In this document: piece after piece, positions 32,858 through 41,762 of the stretch
Numbering within the stretch: position 1 is the first letter of the stretch
Layout of the letters: each line of letters begins with the position of its first letter
From: Candidatus Binatus sp.
GTDB taxonomy: Bacteria; Desulfobacterota; Binatia; Binatales; Binataceae
Direction of reading: 5' to 3'
DNA length: 64,000 nt
NCBI RefSeq assembly: GCF_030646925.1
Contig: NZ_JAUSKL010000024.1
Location: 1 to 64,000 of the forward strand
Program-made: the position numbers and the translations under genes
The notes under the pieces: generated by a model
What the model was told of the DNA's origin: nothing
Seen by the model: the letters and a program-made list of their open reading frames with translations, nothing else
Database searches by the model: none

Positions 32858-33754
32858 CTAGCGGGACACTTTCAGGCCGGCGTCATCGGCCGCGCCCAGC
32901 GCAATCGCGGACCAGTCCAGGTCGGCGCGACCCTTCGCAATCGCCGAGAGGAATCGATCGCGCAGCAGGCTCGCCGCCGGCATCGGCACATTTGCCTCGG
33001 CCGCCGTCTTCAGCACGAGATCGATATCCTTGAGGCCAAGCGGCAGCCGAAATCCCGCCGGAGTGAACTTCCGATGCGCGATCATGGCGCCGTAGCCCTG
33101 ATACACCGGGCTCGCGAACAGCGTCGTCATCAGCATCTCGATCGCCGCGACCGGATCGACACCGCTCTTCTGCACCATCGTGAGCGCCTCGCTGATCGCC
33201 TCGAACGAAGCTGCGATCATGAAGTTGCCGGCGAGCTTGACCACGTTCGCTGCGTCTGGGTCTTCGCCAAAATCGAAAATGCCCTGTCCCATCGCTTCGA
33301 GCAACGGACGGACTCGCGCCTTCGCGTCGGCCGGTCCCGAGGTGCAAATCCAGAGCTTCTTTGCGGCCGCCGCGTTGGGCCGCCCGAACACCGGCGCCGC
33401 GATCATCGTGCTCTCGCGCTCGGCGTGCACGCGCGCGAGCTTGCGCGTGATCGCGGGCGACACGGTGCTCATCGAGACGTGGATTCCGTCGGGCCCGAGA
33501 TTCGCCGCGAGGGCGTCCTCGCCCGCGACGAGCGCCTCCAGCGACGCGTCGTCCGCGAGCATCGAGACGACGATTCCACCCGGCCGCGCGACGTCGCCCG
33601 CGCGGGCCGCGCGATGAGCTCCGTGCGCAAGCAGCGGCTCCGCCTTCGATGCGGTGCGATTATAAACGGTTAACTGATAGCCGGCGGCGATCAGGTTCGA
33701 CGCCATCGGCAGGCCCATCGCGCCGAGTCCTACGAATCCAATTTTCTGCGTCAT
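32858..33754 (-). CDS. NAD(P)-dependent beta-hydroxyacid dehydrogenase (3-hydroxyisobutyrate dehydrogenase family)
   Basis: The 298-residue enzyme has GLGAMGLPMASNL at 9-21 for NAD(P) binding. The substrate motif is degenerate (STVSP near 96-100), and the catalytic lysine motif VVKLAGNFM gives Lys173 and Asn177. Arg33 after the second strand suggests NADP. Family members oxidise 3-hydroxyisobutyrate, tartronate semialdehyde, glyoxylate or succinic semialdehyde. Substrate unknown. Confidence 0.9.
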   Translation of the reverse strand: MTQKIGFVGLGAMGLPMASNLIAAGYQLTVYNRTASKAEPLLAHGAHRAARAGDVARPGGIVVSMLADDASLEALVAGEDALAANLGPDGIHVSMSTVSPAITRKLARVHAERESTMIAAPVFGRPNAAAAKKLWICTSGPADAKARVRPLLEAMGQGIFDFGEDPDAANVVKLAGNFMIAASFEAISEALTMVQKSGVDPVAAIEMLMTTLFASPVYQGYGAMIAHRKFTPAGFRLPLGLKDIDLVLKTAAEANVPMPAASLLRDRFLSAIAKGRADLDWSAIALGAADDAGLKVSR

Positions 33755-33779
33755 GCAACTAAGCTATCACGCAAAATGG

Positions 33780-33799
33780 TTGGAGCAATTGTGCTCCAA
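33780..33799. promoter_or_regulatory. Inverted repeat upstream of the dehydrogenase gene
   Basis: A perfect 8-bp inverted repeat with a 4-base loop (TTGGAGCA ATTG TGCTCCAA) lies 26 bases upstream of the ATG at 33754. It could be an operator or a terminator facing the plus strand, where a CCCTTTTCTT tract follows. There is no direct evidence for either. Confidence 0.4.
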
Positions 33800-33948
33800 T
33801 CCCTTTTCTTCTCTTATGATCTTGCCGAGCGGCCCCTGCCGTCCACGTTCACAGCTTCCGACAGCAACGCCTTGAGAATAAGCGGAGGAAGTCCGCCAGT
33901 CTCGAAGCTTAAGCGCGATCTTTGGCGAGTCGATTAACCTGATAAAGA

Positions 33949-34296
33949 CTAGGAGCTCGGGCATGTCCTAAGGCACGCATCGCGAGCATCATCGACTTTG
34001 TCGACACATTGCTGGGTTTCTGCTTCGATACGACGCCCGTTATATTGCGTGTAGGCTTGTCGGCAATTACCCATCGAGATTTCGTGCGTCTGGGTGCAAG
34101 TTCGCGAACAAGCTTGAGCGTCCGCTGTGCTGGCAACGGAAACCGCTGCGGGTCTTGAGACCGAATGCTTCGGGACGTAATAAAACCCTTGAACATCGCA
34201 GCCGTTCACAGATGTGGCGCAAGCAACGCCTCTAGCGATAACATAATCGTGAGCCTTATCCGGTACCCCTTCACAATATTTCCTCGGCTCGTCCAA
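33949..34296 (-). CDS. Cysteine-rich hypothetical protein, start uncertain
   Basis: About 115 residues contain ten cysteines in patterns such as CSRTCTQTHEISMGNCRQAY and QCVDKVDDARDACLRTC, which suggests a disulfide-rich exported protein. No signal peptide is visible, and the only start in reach is a TTG at 34296; the frame stays open further upstream without ATG. It may therefore be truncated at the N-terminus. G+C is lower than in the neighbours. Confidence 0.4.
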   Translation of the reverse strand: MDEPRKYCEGVPDKAHDYVIARGVACATSVNGCDVQGFYYVPKHSVSRPAAVSVASTADAQACSRTCTQTHEISMGNCRQAYTQYNGRRIEAETQQCVDKVDDARDACLRTCPSS

Positions 34297-34374
34297 AAGA
34301 ACGAAATGTTTAAGGCGATTTTTGTTAACTAAGAGCTGTTCGGATCTCTTCTTTCTCTTCTCCTAAGTTGAGGC

Positions 34375-35556
34375 TCACGCGATCACTCCCGACGTGCGCA
34401 GTTCCGCGATTTTCTCCGCCTCGATTCCTAACTCCGCGAGCACCGCCTCCGTATGCTCACCGAGCATCGGTGCGGGGCGCGGAATCTCGGTGGGCGTGCC
34501 CTCGTATCGGGCCGCCGGACGCGGCTGGCGCATCGCGCCCGCATGCGGATGCACCGATTCGACGATCAGCTCATTCGCCGCGATCTGCGGATCGTGGAAC
34601 AAATCCTCGCGGCTCAGGATCGGCGCGCACGGCACTTGCGCCGCGTCGAACTTCGCGAGCCATTCCGCCGATGTCTTTCCGGCGAGCGCCTGCTGCGTCA
34701 GTTCGAGTCGCTCGTCGATATAGCGCGCACGACCCGCGACCGTCTTGAAGCGCGGATCGTCGATCCACTCCGGATGCCCGATCGCGTTGGCCAGCCCCGC
34801 CCACTCGGCATCCGACACCGCACCCACCGTGATGAATCCGTCGGCCGTCTCGAACACCAAATCGCGCACGCCGTTTCGAATCGCGGCCCCGTCACTGCTC
34901 TTGAACGTATGACGCGCCATCCCCTCCGGCCACATGAACGCGACCACCGCGTCGAGCATCGCGAGCCTGACGTGCTGCCCCTTGCCGGATTTCGTGCGCG
35001 CGAGCAGCGCCGCCGTGATGCACTGCGCCGCCGTGAGCGCGGTGACCTTGTCCGGAATGATCAGCCGCATCATGCGCGGCCGTCCGGTCGCCGCGTCGGC
35101 CTGAATCGCCGCGAGGCCCGAGAGCGCCTGCACCACCGGATCGTAAACGCGCTTGTGGACGTACGGCCCCTTCTCGCCGAAGCCGCTGATCGACACGTAA
35201 ATCAGCTCCGGCTTGATTCGCCGCAGTTCCGGCTCGCCGATTCCCATCCGCTCCGCCGCGCCCGGCCTGAAATTCTGGATGAACACGTCGGCGCCTCGCA
35301 CGAGGTCTTTCAGCAGGTCGACGCCGCGCGCATCCTTCAAATTGATCGCGACCGATTTTTTACCGCGATTGATTACGGCGAAGGTCGGCGCCATCCCGCG
35401 CTTGGCGCCGCCGAGCGCGCGCGTTAAATCGCCGCCGCCCACAGGCTCGACCTTGATCACGTCGGCGCCCTGGTCGGCGAGGATCATCGTCGCCATCGGT
35501 CCCGAAACCATCTGCGTGACATCTATGATGCGATAGCCGTCGAGTGGTCCTGGCAT
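34375..35556 (-). CDS. Class III CoA-transferase (CaiB/BaiF family)
   Basis: The 393-residue enzyme opens with GPLDGYRIIDVTQMVSGPMATMILADQGADVIKVE, the class III signature. The catalytic Asp139 lies in RVYDPVVQALSG. Further motifs are NRGKKSVAINLK and LVRGADVFIQNFRPGA. It transfers CoA between carboxylic acids through an Asp-CoA intermediate. The ATG at 35556 is preceded by AAAGGAG. It lies downstream of nth on the same strand. Substrate unknown. Confidence 0.92.
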   Translation of the reverse strand: MPGPLDGYRIIDVTQMVSGPMATMILADQGADVIKVEPVGGGDLTRALGGAKRGMAPTFAVINRGKKSVAINLKDARGVDLLKDLVRGADVFIQNFRPGAAERMGIGEPELRRIKPELIYVSISGFGEKGPYVHKRVYDPVVQALSGLAAIQADAATGRPRMMRLIIPDKVTALTAAQCITAALLARTKSGKGQHVRLAMLDAVVAFMWPEGMARHTFKSSDGAAIRNGVRDLVFETADGFITVGAVSDAEWAGLANAIGHPEWIDDPRFKTVAGRARYIDERLELTQQALAGKTSAEWLAKFDAAQVPCAPILSREDLFHDPQIAANELIVESVHPHAGAMRQPRPAARYEGTPTEIPRPAPMLGEHTEAVLAELGIEAEKIAELRTSGVIA

Positions 35557-35602
35557 GATGACTCCTTTAAGCGCGAACGAATTCTTAACGTGAACGCACT
35601 TC

Positions 35603-36277
35603 TTAACGTGAGCGGATAACGCCGATTCGCGGGCACAGATGCGCAATTTTGCAGCGCGAGCACCACGGCGACGTCGGATGACAAATCGTCTGTCCGAACG
35701 CGACCAGCAATCCGTTGTATTCGATCCAATGACGCGGCGGCAGCGCCTTGCGCAGCGCAACTTCGGTCTTGTCGGGCGTCTTCGCCTTGACGAAGCCCCA
35801 TCGATTCGAGATGCGATGCACGTGCGTATCGACGCAGATTCCCGGCCGCCCGTACGCCTCGGTCACGACCAGGTTCGCGGTCTTGCGCCCGACGCCCTTC
35901 AGCTTCAGCAACTCGTCGATGTCATCGGGCACGACAGTGCCGAACTTATCGATCAGGTCGCGGCAGATTCCGCGAATCACGCGCGCCTTGGTGCGATAAA
36001 ATCCGACCGGGTAGATAAGTGCCTCGAGGGTCTTCGGCGCGAGTTTCAGGATCGCGTCGGGTGTCGCAGCGCGCTCGAACAATCGATGCCAAGCCGCCGC
36101 GGTGGTCTCATCCTTGGTGCGGAGGCTCAGGATACATCCGATCAGCGTGCGGAACGGATCGCGACTCTGCACCGCGATAAAACTCACGATCGGCGCATTC
36201 CACTTCGGCGCCTCGCGCCGCAGGATCGCGAGCGCCCGGCTGACCGCGCGCGCATCGAGCGGCGCCCGCACCGCCAT
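35603..36277 (-). CDS. nth: Endonuclease III (DNA glycosylase/AP lyase)
   Basis: The 224-residue protein has the helix-hairpin-helix LKGVGRKTANLVV carrying the catalytic lysine, the Asp in VDTHVHRISNRWG, and a [4Fe-4S] motif C-x6-C-x2-C-x5-C in CHPTSPWCSRCKIAHLC. It removes oxidised pyrimidines in base excision repair. The ATG at 36277 is chosen; a GTG at 36316 would add 13 residues. The N-terminal part (about 30 residues before RTLIGCILS) is a little longer than in E. coli Nth. Confidence 0.92.
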   Translation of the reverse strand: MAVRAPLDARAVSRALAILRREAPKWNAPIVSFIAVQSRDPFRTLIGCILSLRTKDETTAAAWHRLFERAATPDAILKLAPKTLEALIYPVGFYRTKARVIRGICRDLIDKFGTVVPDDIDELLKLKGVGRKTANLVVTEAYGRPGICVDTHVHRISNRWGFVKAKTPDKTEVALRKALPPRHWIEYNGLLVAFGQTICHPTSPWCSRCKIAHLCPRIGVIRSR

Positions 36278-36450
36278 CCTCGATGATGCTCTTACCGGCT
36301 TGATTGCGACTGGCACTCACGACGATCTATCATCCGCCCGCCCGCCACTAAACCATTGCGCCTTCGAAGGTCCTCTCTGCTTCGCCCTCCGTGACCGATA
36401 ACGGCTCTTTCACCACCGTCGGATGCCGCCACTCGATGCTCCGTCATTTT

Positions 36451-36517
36451 TACTAACAGCGCGTAGCGCGCATCTTCAATCGGACGGGGAGCGGCCTCTT
36501 CGAGGATCAGCGTAAAC
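36451..36517 (+). repeat. R1 repeat, variant with middle module
   Basis: It begins TACTAACAGCGCGTAGCGCG and continues with CGGGGAGCGGCCTCTTCGAG and ATCAGCGTAAAC, the module also present in the inverted copy at 31702-31831. It abuts the stop codon of the beta-propeller gene. Confidence 0.75.
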
Positions 36518-37711
36518 CTAGTGCGAGAGCACGATGCCGTACGGTGCGCTGCTCGCGTTCGCCGGGTTCTCGGTCGCGATTGTCGGCCCGGTGCATATCG
36601 AGCTGCCGCAAGTCCCGTTGATCACCGACAGCGAGACGGTGCCGTCGCCGGAGTCGGCCGCGTACACGAACTTATTCAATGGATCGACCGCGAGTCCGAT
36701 CGGTCCGTTGTATCCCGAGGCCACCGTCGGCGGCGTCGTCAGCGTGGTGCCGGTAGCGACGAACGACGAGATCGAGCCAATCAATCCGCCGCTGCCGCGG
36801 TTCGCGGTGAACAGAAATTCGACGCCGGTGTTCACTCCGATGCCGATGCCGATCGGCGAGTTATTCACGTTGCTGTTTTGAAAAGTGAAGGCCGCGGTTA
36901 GTGCTCCGGTAGTCGAGTTGATCGAGAAACTCGAGACCTCCGCCAATTGCTGATCCGCAACGAAGAGCGATGCGCCCGCGGAATCGATCGCGATAAATCC
37001 CGGCGTGTCAGCATTGACGTCGGCACTATGCGCGGCGGGCAGACTCTTCGAGATTTTACCGTCACTGCCAATCGTCAGCGGCCAGATTTCGCCGGTCGCC
37101 GCGTCTGCGACGTACAGAATCGAGCCTGACGAATTCACCGCGATACCGAAAGGAGTATTGAATCCGCCGAGCGCCGCGCCGTTCTTGGCTAGCTGCCCGG
37201 TGCTGGTATCGACGGTGTACGCCGCGACGGTGCCGTCGTTCGATCCCGTCGCCCAGAGAAAACTGCCGCCCGAGTTCATCGCAAGTTGATCGGGTCCGCT
37301 CCCGTTGCCATTGCTGATCGAAGCGGGCGAGAGCGCCGTCAGCGTCCCATTGGTCGAGCTCACCGCGAACTCGTAAATGTTGTCGTCGGCGACATTCGCG
37401 ACATACAGAAACGCGTTGCTGGGCGCGACCGCGAGCCCATGCGGACCTTTTTTCGCTCCTGCCGCGATTGTGCCGCTGCGTTTCAACGCGCCGGTCGTCG
37501 TATTGCGCGTCAGCGACGACACCTTCGCGTCGTTGAAGTTCGTGACGAAGCCGAAGCCGCCTACATTGCTGGTGGCCGTCGAAGTCGGAGTCCCGGAATT
37601 GCTGCTGACCGGGGTCAAAAGTCCGCCGCTACCGCATGAAGCGGTGTTGAGCGTCACCGCCATCACGAGCAAGGCCGGCATCAGCATCGCGAAATTTCGC
37701 AGCATTCTCAT
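36518..37711 (-). CDS. Beta-propeller lipoprotein (lactonase/YVTN-repeat type)
   Basis: The roughly 397-residue protein has a signal with lipobox LNTASC, a Ser/Thr linker, and seven-bladed propeller repeats with recurring motifs such as GPHGLAVAPSNAFLYVANVADD, TPFGIAVNSSGSILYVADAATG and GPIGLAVDPLNKFVYAADSGDG. It resembles the 6-phosphogluconolactonase-like/YVTN family. It is likely an envelope-anchored, non-enzymatic or binding protein. The ATG at 37711 gives a compact signal peptide. Confidence 0.85.
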   Translation of the reverse strand: MRMLRNFAMLMPALLVMAVTLNTASCGSGGLLTPVSSNSGTPTSTATSNVGGFGFVTNFNDAKVSSLTRNTTTGALKRSGTIAAGAKKGPHGLAVAPSNAFLYVANVADDNIYEFAVSSTNGTLTALSPASISNGNGSGPDQLAMNSGGSFLWATGSNDGTVAAYTVDTSTGQLAKNGAALGGFNTPFGIAVNSSGSILYVADAATGEIWPLTIGSDGKISKSLPAAHSADVNADTPGFIAIDSAGASLFVADQQLAEVSSFSINSTTGALTAAFTFQNSNVNNSPIGIGIGVNTGVEFLFTANRGSGGLIGSISSFVATGTTLTTPPTVASGYNGPIGLAVDPLNKFVYAADSGDGTVSLSVINGTCGSSICTGPTIATENPANASSAPYGIVLSH

Positions 37712-37973
37712 CGCGGACAATTCGTTCTGATGATCGATCACGTGCGTCTCTCGCCCCTTTTCGATGCCTTCCCAAACAATCGTGAATCAGACGTCGATAC
37801 AAGACTATCGCGAAATTATCGATGACCGGATCATCGTGAAATTATGCGCCGCCGAATCGAGCAGCCGCGCGATTGGCCTTGACACGATCGCCGGACAGAG
37901 TCGTATGTTTGCGCTTACGCAATGAAGACTAGCTGATAATCCCCGCTGCGGAGTTTATCGAGGAGATCTCACG

Positions 37974-38951
37974 ATGGCGCAAATCGATTTGAAAAAAGTT
38001 CCGCGCTTCTCCGAACTGCCGGCCAAGCCGGGCAAACCCGCCGAGTCCTCGTGGGGCGTGTTCGGCGACGACGACGAACTCGGATGCCTCAATTTTCTTT
38101 CCGCCGACGGCGTGGTCGAAGCCGCGCGATTGGTGCGCAAGGGCGCCGTGTTTCGGCTCGATACCAAAATCAACTACGCGACCCCGCCGCTGTTCAATCG
38201 CACCCCAGCCAAGCATACGATCCTGAGCTTCGAAAGTTACGGCTTGCTCGGCTTCGACGATTCGCTCGACAACTACAACACCCAGGAAGGCAGCCAGTGG
38301 GACGGCCTCGCGCACGTCGGCAGCCCGCGCTACCAGAGCCTCTACAACGGCGTGAAGGCGAGCGAGATCAAGGATGGCCCGACTGGGCGGCTGAGCATCC
38401 ACAAGTGGGCGAACAAGGTCGTCGGGCGCGCGGTGCTGATCGACGTATGCAAGTATCGCACGGCAGAGGGGCGTCCGCTGAATCCGCTCGATTCGGAGGC
38501 GTACAGCCTTGCCGATCTGAGGGCGGCGTTGATCGCGCAGGGCGGCGAGTTGCGGCCCGGCACGATCCTGCTGATACGCACCGGATGGATGCCGGCGTAT
38601 CTGGCGGCGTCGGCGGCGGAGAAGACTGCGATGGCGCCGCTCGAGAAGCTGAAGGCGTGCGGAATCGAGGCGACGCGCGAGATGGTCGAATGGTTCTGGG
38701 ACAATCGCATCGCCGCGGTCGGCACCGATTGTCCCGCGGTCGAGCCGTGGCCGTGGGATTTCAAGGATGAAGGCGCGCTGCATTACCGCACGCTCTGCCT
38801 TTTGGGATTGCCGATCGGCGAGCAATTCAATCTTGAGGAACTCGCGGCCGATTGCGCGGCCGACAAGCGTTACGAATGCATGCTGGTGTCGGTGCCGATC
38901 AATCTGGAAGGCGGGATCGCATCGCCGCCGAACGCAGTCGCGATCAAATAG
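37974..38951 (+). CDS. Cyclase-family metal-dependent hydrolase
   Basis: The 325-residue protein belongs to the kynurenine formamidase/cyclase family. The metal-binding HxGTHxD motif is changed to QWDGLAHVG near 104-112, as in the fungal-like subgroup, while late conserved residues in AAVGTDCPAVEPWPWD are present. GAGGAGAT precedes the ATG. It may hydrolyse an amide or lactone. The imperfect motif makes exact activity unsure. Confidence 0.85.
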   Translation: MAQIDLKKVPRFSELPAKPGKPAESSWGVFGDDDELGCLNFLSADGVVEAARLVRKGAVFRLDTKINYATPPLFNRTPAKHTILSFESYGLLGFDDSLDNYNTQEGSQWDGLAHVGSPRYQSLYNGVKASEIKDGPTGRLSIHKWANKVVGRAVLIDVCKYRTAEGRPLNPLDSEAYSLADLRAALIAQGGELRPGTILLIRTGWMPAYLAASAAEKTAMAPLEKLKACGIEATREMVEWFWDNRIAAVGTDCPAVEPWPWDFKDEGALHYRTLCLLGLPIGEQFNLEELAADCAADKRYECMLVSVPINLEGGIASPPNAVAIK

Positions 38952-38963
38952 CTGAAATGAAAA

Positions 38964-38989
38964 CGGGCGCTGGAGGAATCCAACGCCCG
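38964..38989 (-). terminator. Hairpin terminator of rpsU (possibly bidirectional)
   Basis: An 11-bp stem (CGGGCGTTGGA with TCCAGCGCCCG on the minus strand, one G-T pair) with a 4-base loop is followed on the minus strand by TTTTCATTT. It lies 23 bases past the rpsU stop and 13 bases past the stop of the convergent cyclase gene. Confidence 0.85.
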
Positions 38990-39011
38990 ACGAAATCGAG
39001 GAGAAAATTGA

Positions 39012-39209
39012 CTACATCGCGGACGCGCGGCGACGGCGTTGTTCCTTGCGGCGGCGGCGTTGGGCTTCGGATCGCTTGCGCTTGCGGCGGACGCTGGGCT
39101 TCTCGTAAAAGGCGCGCTTCTTCATTTCTTTGAACACGCCCTCCTTGGCCAGCTTGCGTTTGAGCACGCGCATCGCTTGATCAAGGGAGCCTTCGACCCG
39201 AATTTCCAT
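39012..39209 (-). CDS. rpsU: 30S ribosomal protein bS21
   Basis: The 65-residue basic protein matches bS21: an N-terminal EGSLDQAMRVLKRKLAKEGV helix, then KEMKKRAFYEKPSVRRKRK and an Arg-rich tail. It is part of the small ribosomal subunit and aids initiation. It is a single-gene unit with its own terminator and lies immediately outside the left end of a low-G+C mobile unit. Confidence 0.95.
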   Translation of the reverse strand: MEIRVEGSLDQAMRVLKRKLAKEGVFKEMKKRAFYEKPSVRRKRKRSEAQRRRRKEQRRRRASAM

Positions 39210-39285
39210 AGTCCTCCGTCCGTCCGGTAGCTTAGCCCACCGAGCTTAGGTCCGTCCGAGATTAGAGTCAACCCGCCGGATTTTA

Positions 39286-39333
39286 CGGTACTGGCCGAAT
39301 TAGGCCACCCGCGTCGGGAAATTAGGCCACTCC
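39286..39333 (+). repeat. Left end of inverted-repeat-bounded unit
   Basis: It starts CGGTACTGGCCGAATT, an inverted match (15 of 16) to the right end, and continues with two copies of AATTAGGCCAC. Multiple short terminal repeats are typical of IS21-like ends, which is suggestive only. Confidence 0.75.
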
Positions 39334-39375
39334 ATTCAAAAGTGGGAAAGTTTGCAAATCATTCTCTAAAATGGA

Positions 39376-39699
39376 ATGGAGGAGCACGAGATTCGATGGG
39401 GTCGTTTTGGACTAGACCTAGATTTGTGGCTTCGAGGCTGGATCGCGATCCAACGCCTACTTTTGGCCTCGATCATTCTGATTGCTCACCGCGGCTACCG
39501 ATGGCTCTTAACGTACCTGTTTGCCCAAGAATTTGAGGGAATTCGGAAACTCTTGGACATTATCGAGGGAGTGGCGATCGTGGCGCTGACTGCGTGGCTT
39601 TTAACAGAAGCGATCAGGATCTTTCTTCCCCTGCCGTGGGGGCTTAAAATCGTATCAGAGAAACGAGCGGATTCCCATGGATCATCTGCAAACCTTTAA
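39376..39699 (+). CDS. Small two-helix membrane protein
   Basis: The 107-residue protein has two predicted membrane helices (WIAIQRLLLASIILIAH and GVAIVALTAWLLTEAIRIFL). I do not recognise it. Its stop lies 23 bases inside the next gene, so the two are probably cotranscribed and coupled. The G+C content is much lower than that of chromosomal neighbours. Confidence 0.55.
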   Translation: MEEHEIRWGRFGLDLDLWLRGWIAIQRLLLASIILIAHRGYRWLLTYLFAQEFEGIRKLLDIIEGVAIVALTAWLLTEAIRIFLPLPWGLKIVSEKRADSHGSSANL

Positions 39700-40249
39700 A
39701 GACTGGCTTCGCTTTGTTCGAAATGGCGCGATCGCCACTATCGTGGTGATTCTCTTATTCTTTTGGAATTCCCCTCATTCAGCGCAGGAAATCGCAGTGG
39801 TAATTGCGCTGCCGTTAATAATCTTCAACGCTTTCCCAATTTTGATTACGGGGCTTGTGGATATATTCCAAAGGTTCGTACCCAAAACGCAGCAGCAGTC
39901 GTTTCCATTTACGCCGACTCCGGTTGAGAAACCTACCTTTACGCGGAAGCAAAGAATAATTGGATGGTTCATTATCGGAACGCTTATCGTTATGGTCGTG
40001 TCGTTTTGTGCAGGAATTTCGATATTGATAGCTAGCTCTTGCTACCATTCCCTCAATGTTGCGTGGGCTATAATCCCTGCTCGTTATGTTTCCTACACGC
40101 TGATTGGAATCAGCATTCTTCCAATTGTCGCGATCGTCTTCCTATATATCGGACTGCGATATTCTGCTTGGTTTCGCGACAACGGTTCGTTCCCTTCAGC
40201 TTCGGCCTTGATCAAACGCCCAATAAACCACTGGCCGACTTCGGCTTAG
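39677..40249 (+). CDS. Four-helix membrane protein
   Basis: The 190-residue protein has about four membrane helices (GAIATIVVILLFFW, AVVIALPLIIFNAFPILI, IIGWFIIGTLIVMVVSF, YTLIGISILPIVAIVFLYIG) and a short soluble loop with proline-rich sequence between the second and third. No family is recognised. It overlaps the preceding small membrane-protein gene, so the two may form a complex. It is cargo of the inverted-repeat-bounded unit. Confidence 0.6.
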   Translation: MDHLQTFKDWLRFVRNGAIATIVVILLFFWNSPHSAQEIAVVIALPLIIFNAFPILITGLVDIFQRFVPKTQQQSFPFTPTPVEKPTFTRKQRIIGWFIIGTLIVMVVSFCAGISILIASSCYHSLNVAWAIIPARYVSYTLIGISILPIVAIVFLYIGLRYSAWFRDNGSFPSASALIKRPINHWPTSA

Positions 40250-40265
40250 AGATTCTGGACGATCT

Positions 40266-40577
40266 TCATTTTCCTTTACGTCTTGGCATCTTCCCGCCCC
40301 TGATCACGATGGGTCTGAATGGCCGGTATCCGGGCCGCAGCGTGGTCGATGGCTTGCGCGGGATCGGCGGCACGTCTGACGGTTGCGCCGCAGCATTGAT
40401 CAACTCTCCAATCGACCAGATATGATCCGTCACCCCAAGCGCCATCGCGGGCGTCACGCGCAACGATTCGTGCACGCGGCAGAAATTATAAAACGCGATC
40501 CAGAGCGCGATTGCTGCTGTGTGATTCTCGGTGAACATGGTCGCGGAGGCTATCGCTCTTCTCATTCGAATCTCCAT
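40266..40577 (-). pseudogene. IS1-like transposase C-terminal remnant
   Basis: The minus strand encodes FTENHTAAIALWIAFYNFCR, then VHESLRVTPAMALGVTDHIWSIGELI, the typical end of IS1-like transposases in environmental bacteria (YNFxRxHxTLRxTPAMAAGVTDxxW). The N-terminal part and upstream frame are missing. It cannot be functional. Confidence 0.75.
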
Positions 40578-40713
40578 ACGAGAAACGATAGCCTGGTGGC
40601 GCGCACACGTCAACAGTAGATCTGATATATTTATCAGCCAGTAGGGTGTATTGACTATCACGAAGTAACGGAGCAATAATTCAGACTCAATCTTTAAGGA
40701 TGGCTCAAAGAAC

Positions 40714-41487
40714 ATGGTCGAGACGAACGAACAAACTTCAAACGGCGCTCAAACTCCCACCAAAAAACATAGGCAGCGGAGTCCGAACTATCCAGCGGAA
40801 AGTCTTGAGGCCGCGATTAAGCGAGTCGGCAAGCTGTACCATGAAGATCACGAAGCGGGATCGACAGTCGATTCGGCTGCGGTGCATATCGGTTTCAACA
40901 AAGCGCACGGAGAAGCCAAGTCTGTACTGGCTGGGCTGAAAAAGTTCGGCCTCGTCGAGATGGCGGGTAATCGCGTGATCGTCACCAAACGAGCGGTCAG
41001 CATTTTGCTTTTCCCAGAAGAAGAACGAGGGAAAAAGGCGGTTCGCGATGCCGCTCTTTTGCCTGACATTTACCGAAAGCTCGTAGCCCGATACAGGACG
41101 ACAGGACTGCCATCCGACAAGAGCCTGCGGGCCGAATTAATAGCGGACGAAGGTTTCAATCCGAAGGCAGTAGATGCCTTTATAAAGGATTTTCGAAGCT
41201 CATTAAGTTTCGCTGGCATATCAGTCGAAAGCGGTCTAGACTCATCGGAAGAAGCGCAGACAGGCGACGAACTCAACGATGAGGAAACGCAATTGAAAAC
41301 TGAAGAAACGGAGATATTAGAGAACCGGCCGGGAACTCCGCCAAATAAAAGCACTAAATCAAAAGTCTTTAACGTCGCGTTGGACCCGATTACGCAAGAT
41401 GCACCGCAGTTCGCTCAGGTGCTGATACCAGTGCCGATCAGCGAGGAACAAAAGAGGCGGCTCATCTCGTTCCTTCAGAACCTGTGA
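40714..41487 (+). CDS. Hypothetical protein with winged-helix-like N-terminus
   Basis: The 257-residue protein begins with a Lys/Arg/Pro-rich stretch (KKHRQRSPNYPAESLEAAIK). A domain that looks like a winged helix follows (VDSAAVHIGFNKAHGEAKSVLAGLKKFGLVEMAGNRVIVTKRA), then a second helical domain (LRAELIADEGFNPKAVDAFIKDFRSSL). The C-terminal acidic linker is probably disordered. Similar proteins are common in genomic islands, but the function is unknown; DNA binding is inferred. Its stop overlaps the start of the next gene (TGATG). Confidence 0.65.
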   Translation: MVETNEQTSNGAQTPTKKHRQRSPNYPAESLEAAIKRVGKLYHEDHEAGSTVDSAAVHIGFNKAHGEAKSVLAGLKKFGLVEMAGNRVIVTKRAVSILLFPEEERGKKAVRDAALLPDIYRKLVARYRTTGLPSDKSLRAELIADEGFNPKAVDAFIKDFRSSLSFAGISVESGLDSSEEAQTGDELNDEETQLKTEETEILENRPGTPPNKSTKSKVFNVALDPITQDAPQFAQVLIPVPISEEQKRRLISFLQNL

Positions 41488-41762
41488 TGAAATCCCGCCA
41501 CGCTGCCGCGCTCACGCTTGTTGGCTGGTATCTGATGATGCCGCCAGCCGATACGAAAGTCGGCCTGCTCCTTGACGCGCCATTCTCGGACTGGCGCGTC
41601 GTGGAAAGTTTCGATACTGCGGCGGAATGCAAGGCGTCACTGAAAGCAAAACGCAATGGAGTGAAGATTCCCGAGGTCTCCAAGAATTGGCCGAACGATG
41701 TCCCTACTGTCGCCTTTTGGGAGTGTATCGCGACCGACGATCCCCGACTCAAATCAAAGTAG
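41487..41762 (+). CDS. Small exported hypothetical protein
   Basis: The 91-residue protein starts with a short hydrophobic segment (HAAALTLVGWYLMMPP) that may be a signal peptide, then contains DAPFSDWRVVESFDTAAECKA and a closing CIATDDPRLKSK with two cysteines. It is coupled to the upstream gene by a TGATG overlap. Its stop lies exactly at the right end repeat of the mobile unit. Function unknown. Confidence 0.6.
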   Translation: MKSRHAAALTLVGWYLMMPPADTKVGLLLDAPFSDWRVVESFDTAAECKASLKAKRNGVKIPEVSKNWPNDVPTVAFWECIATDDPRLKSK

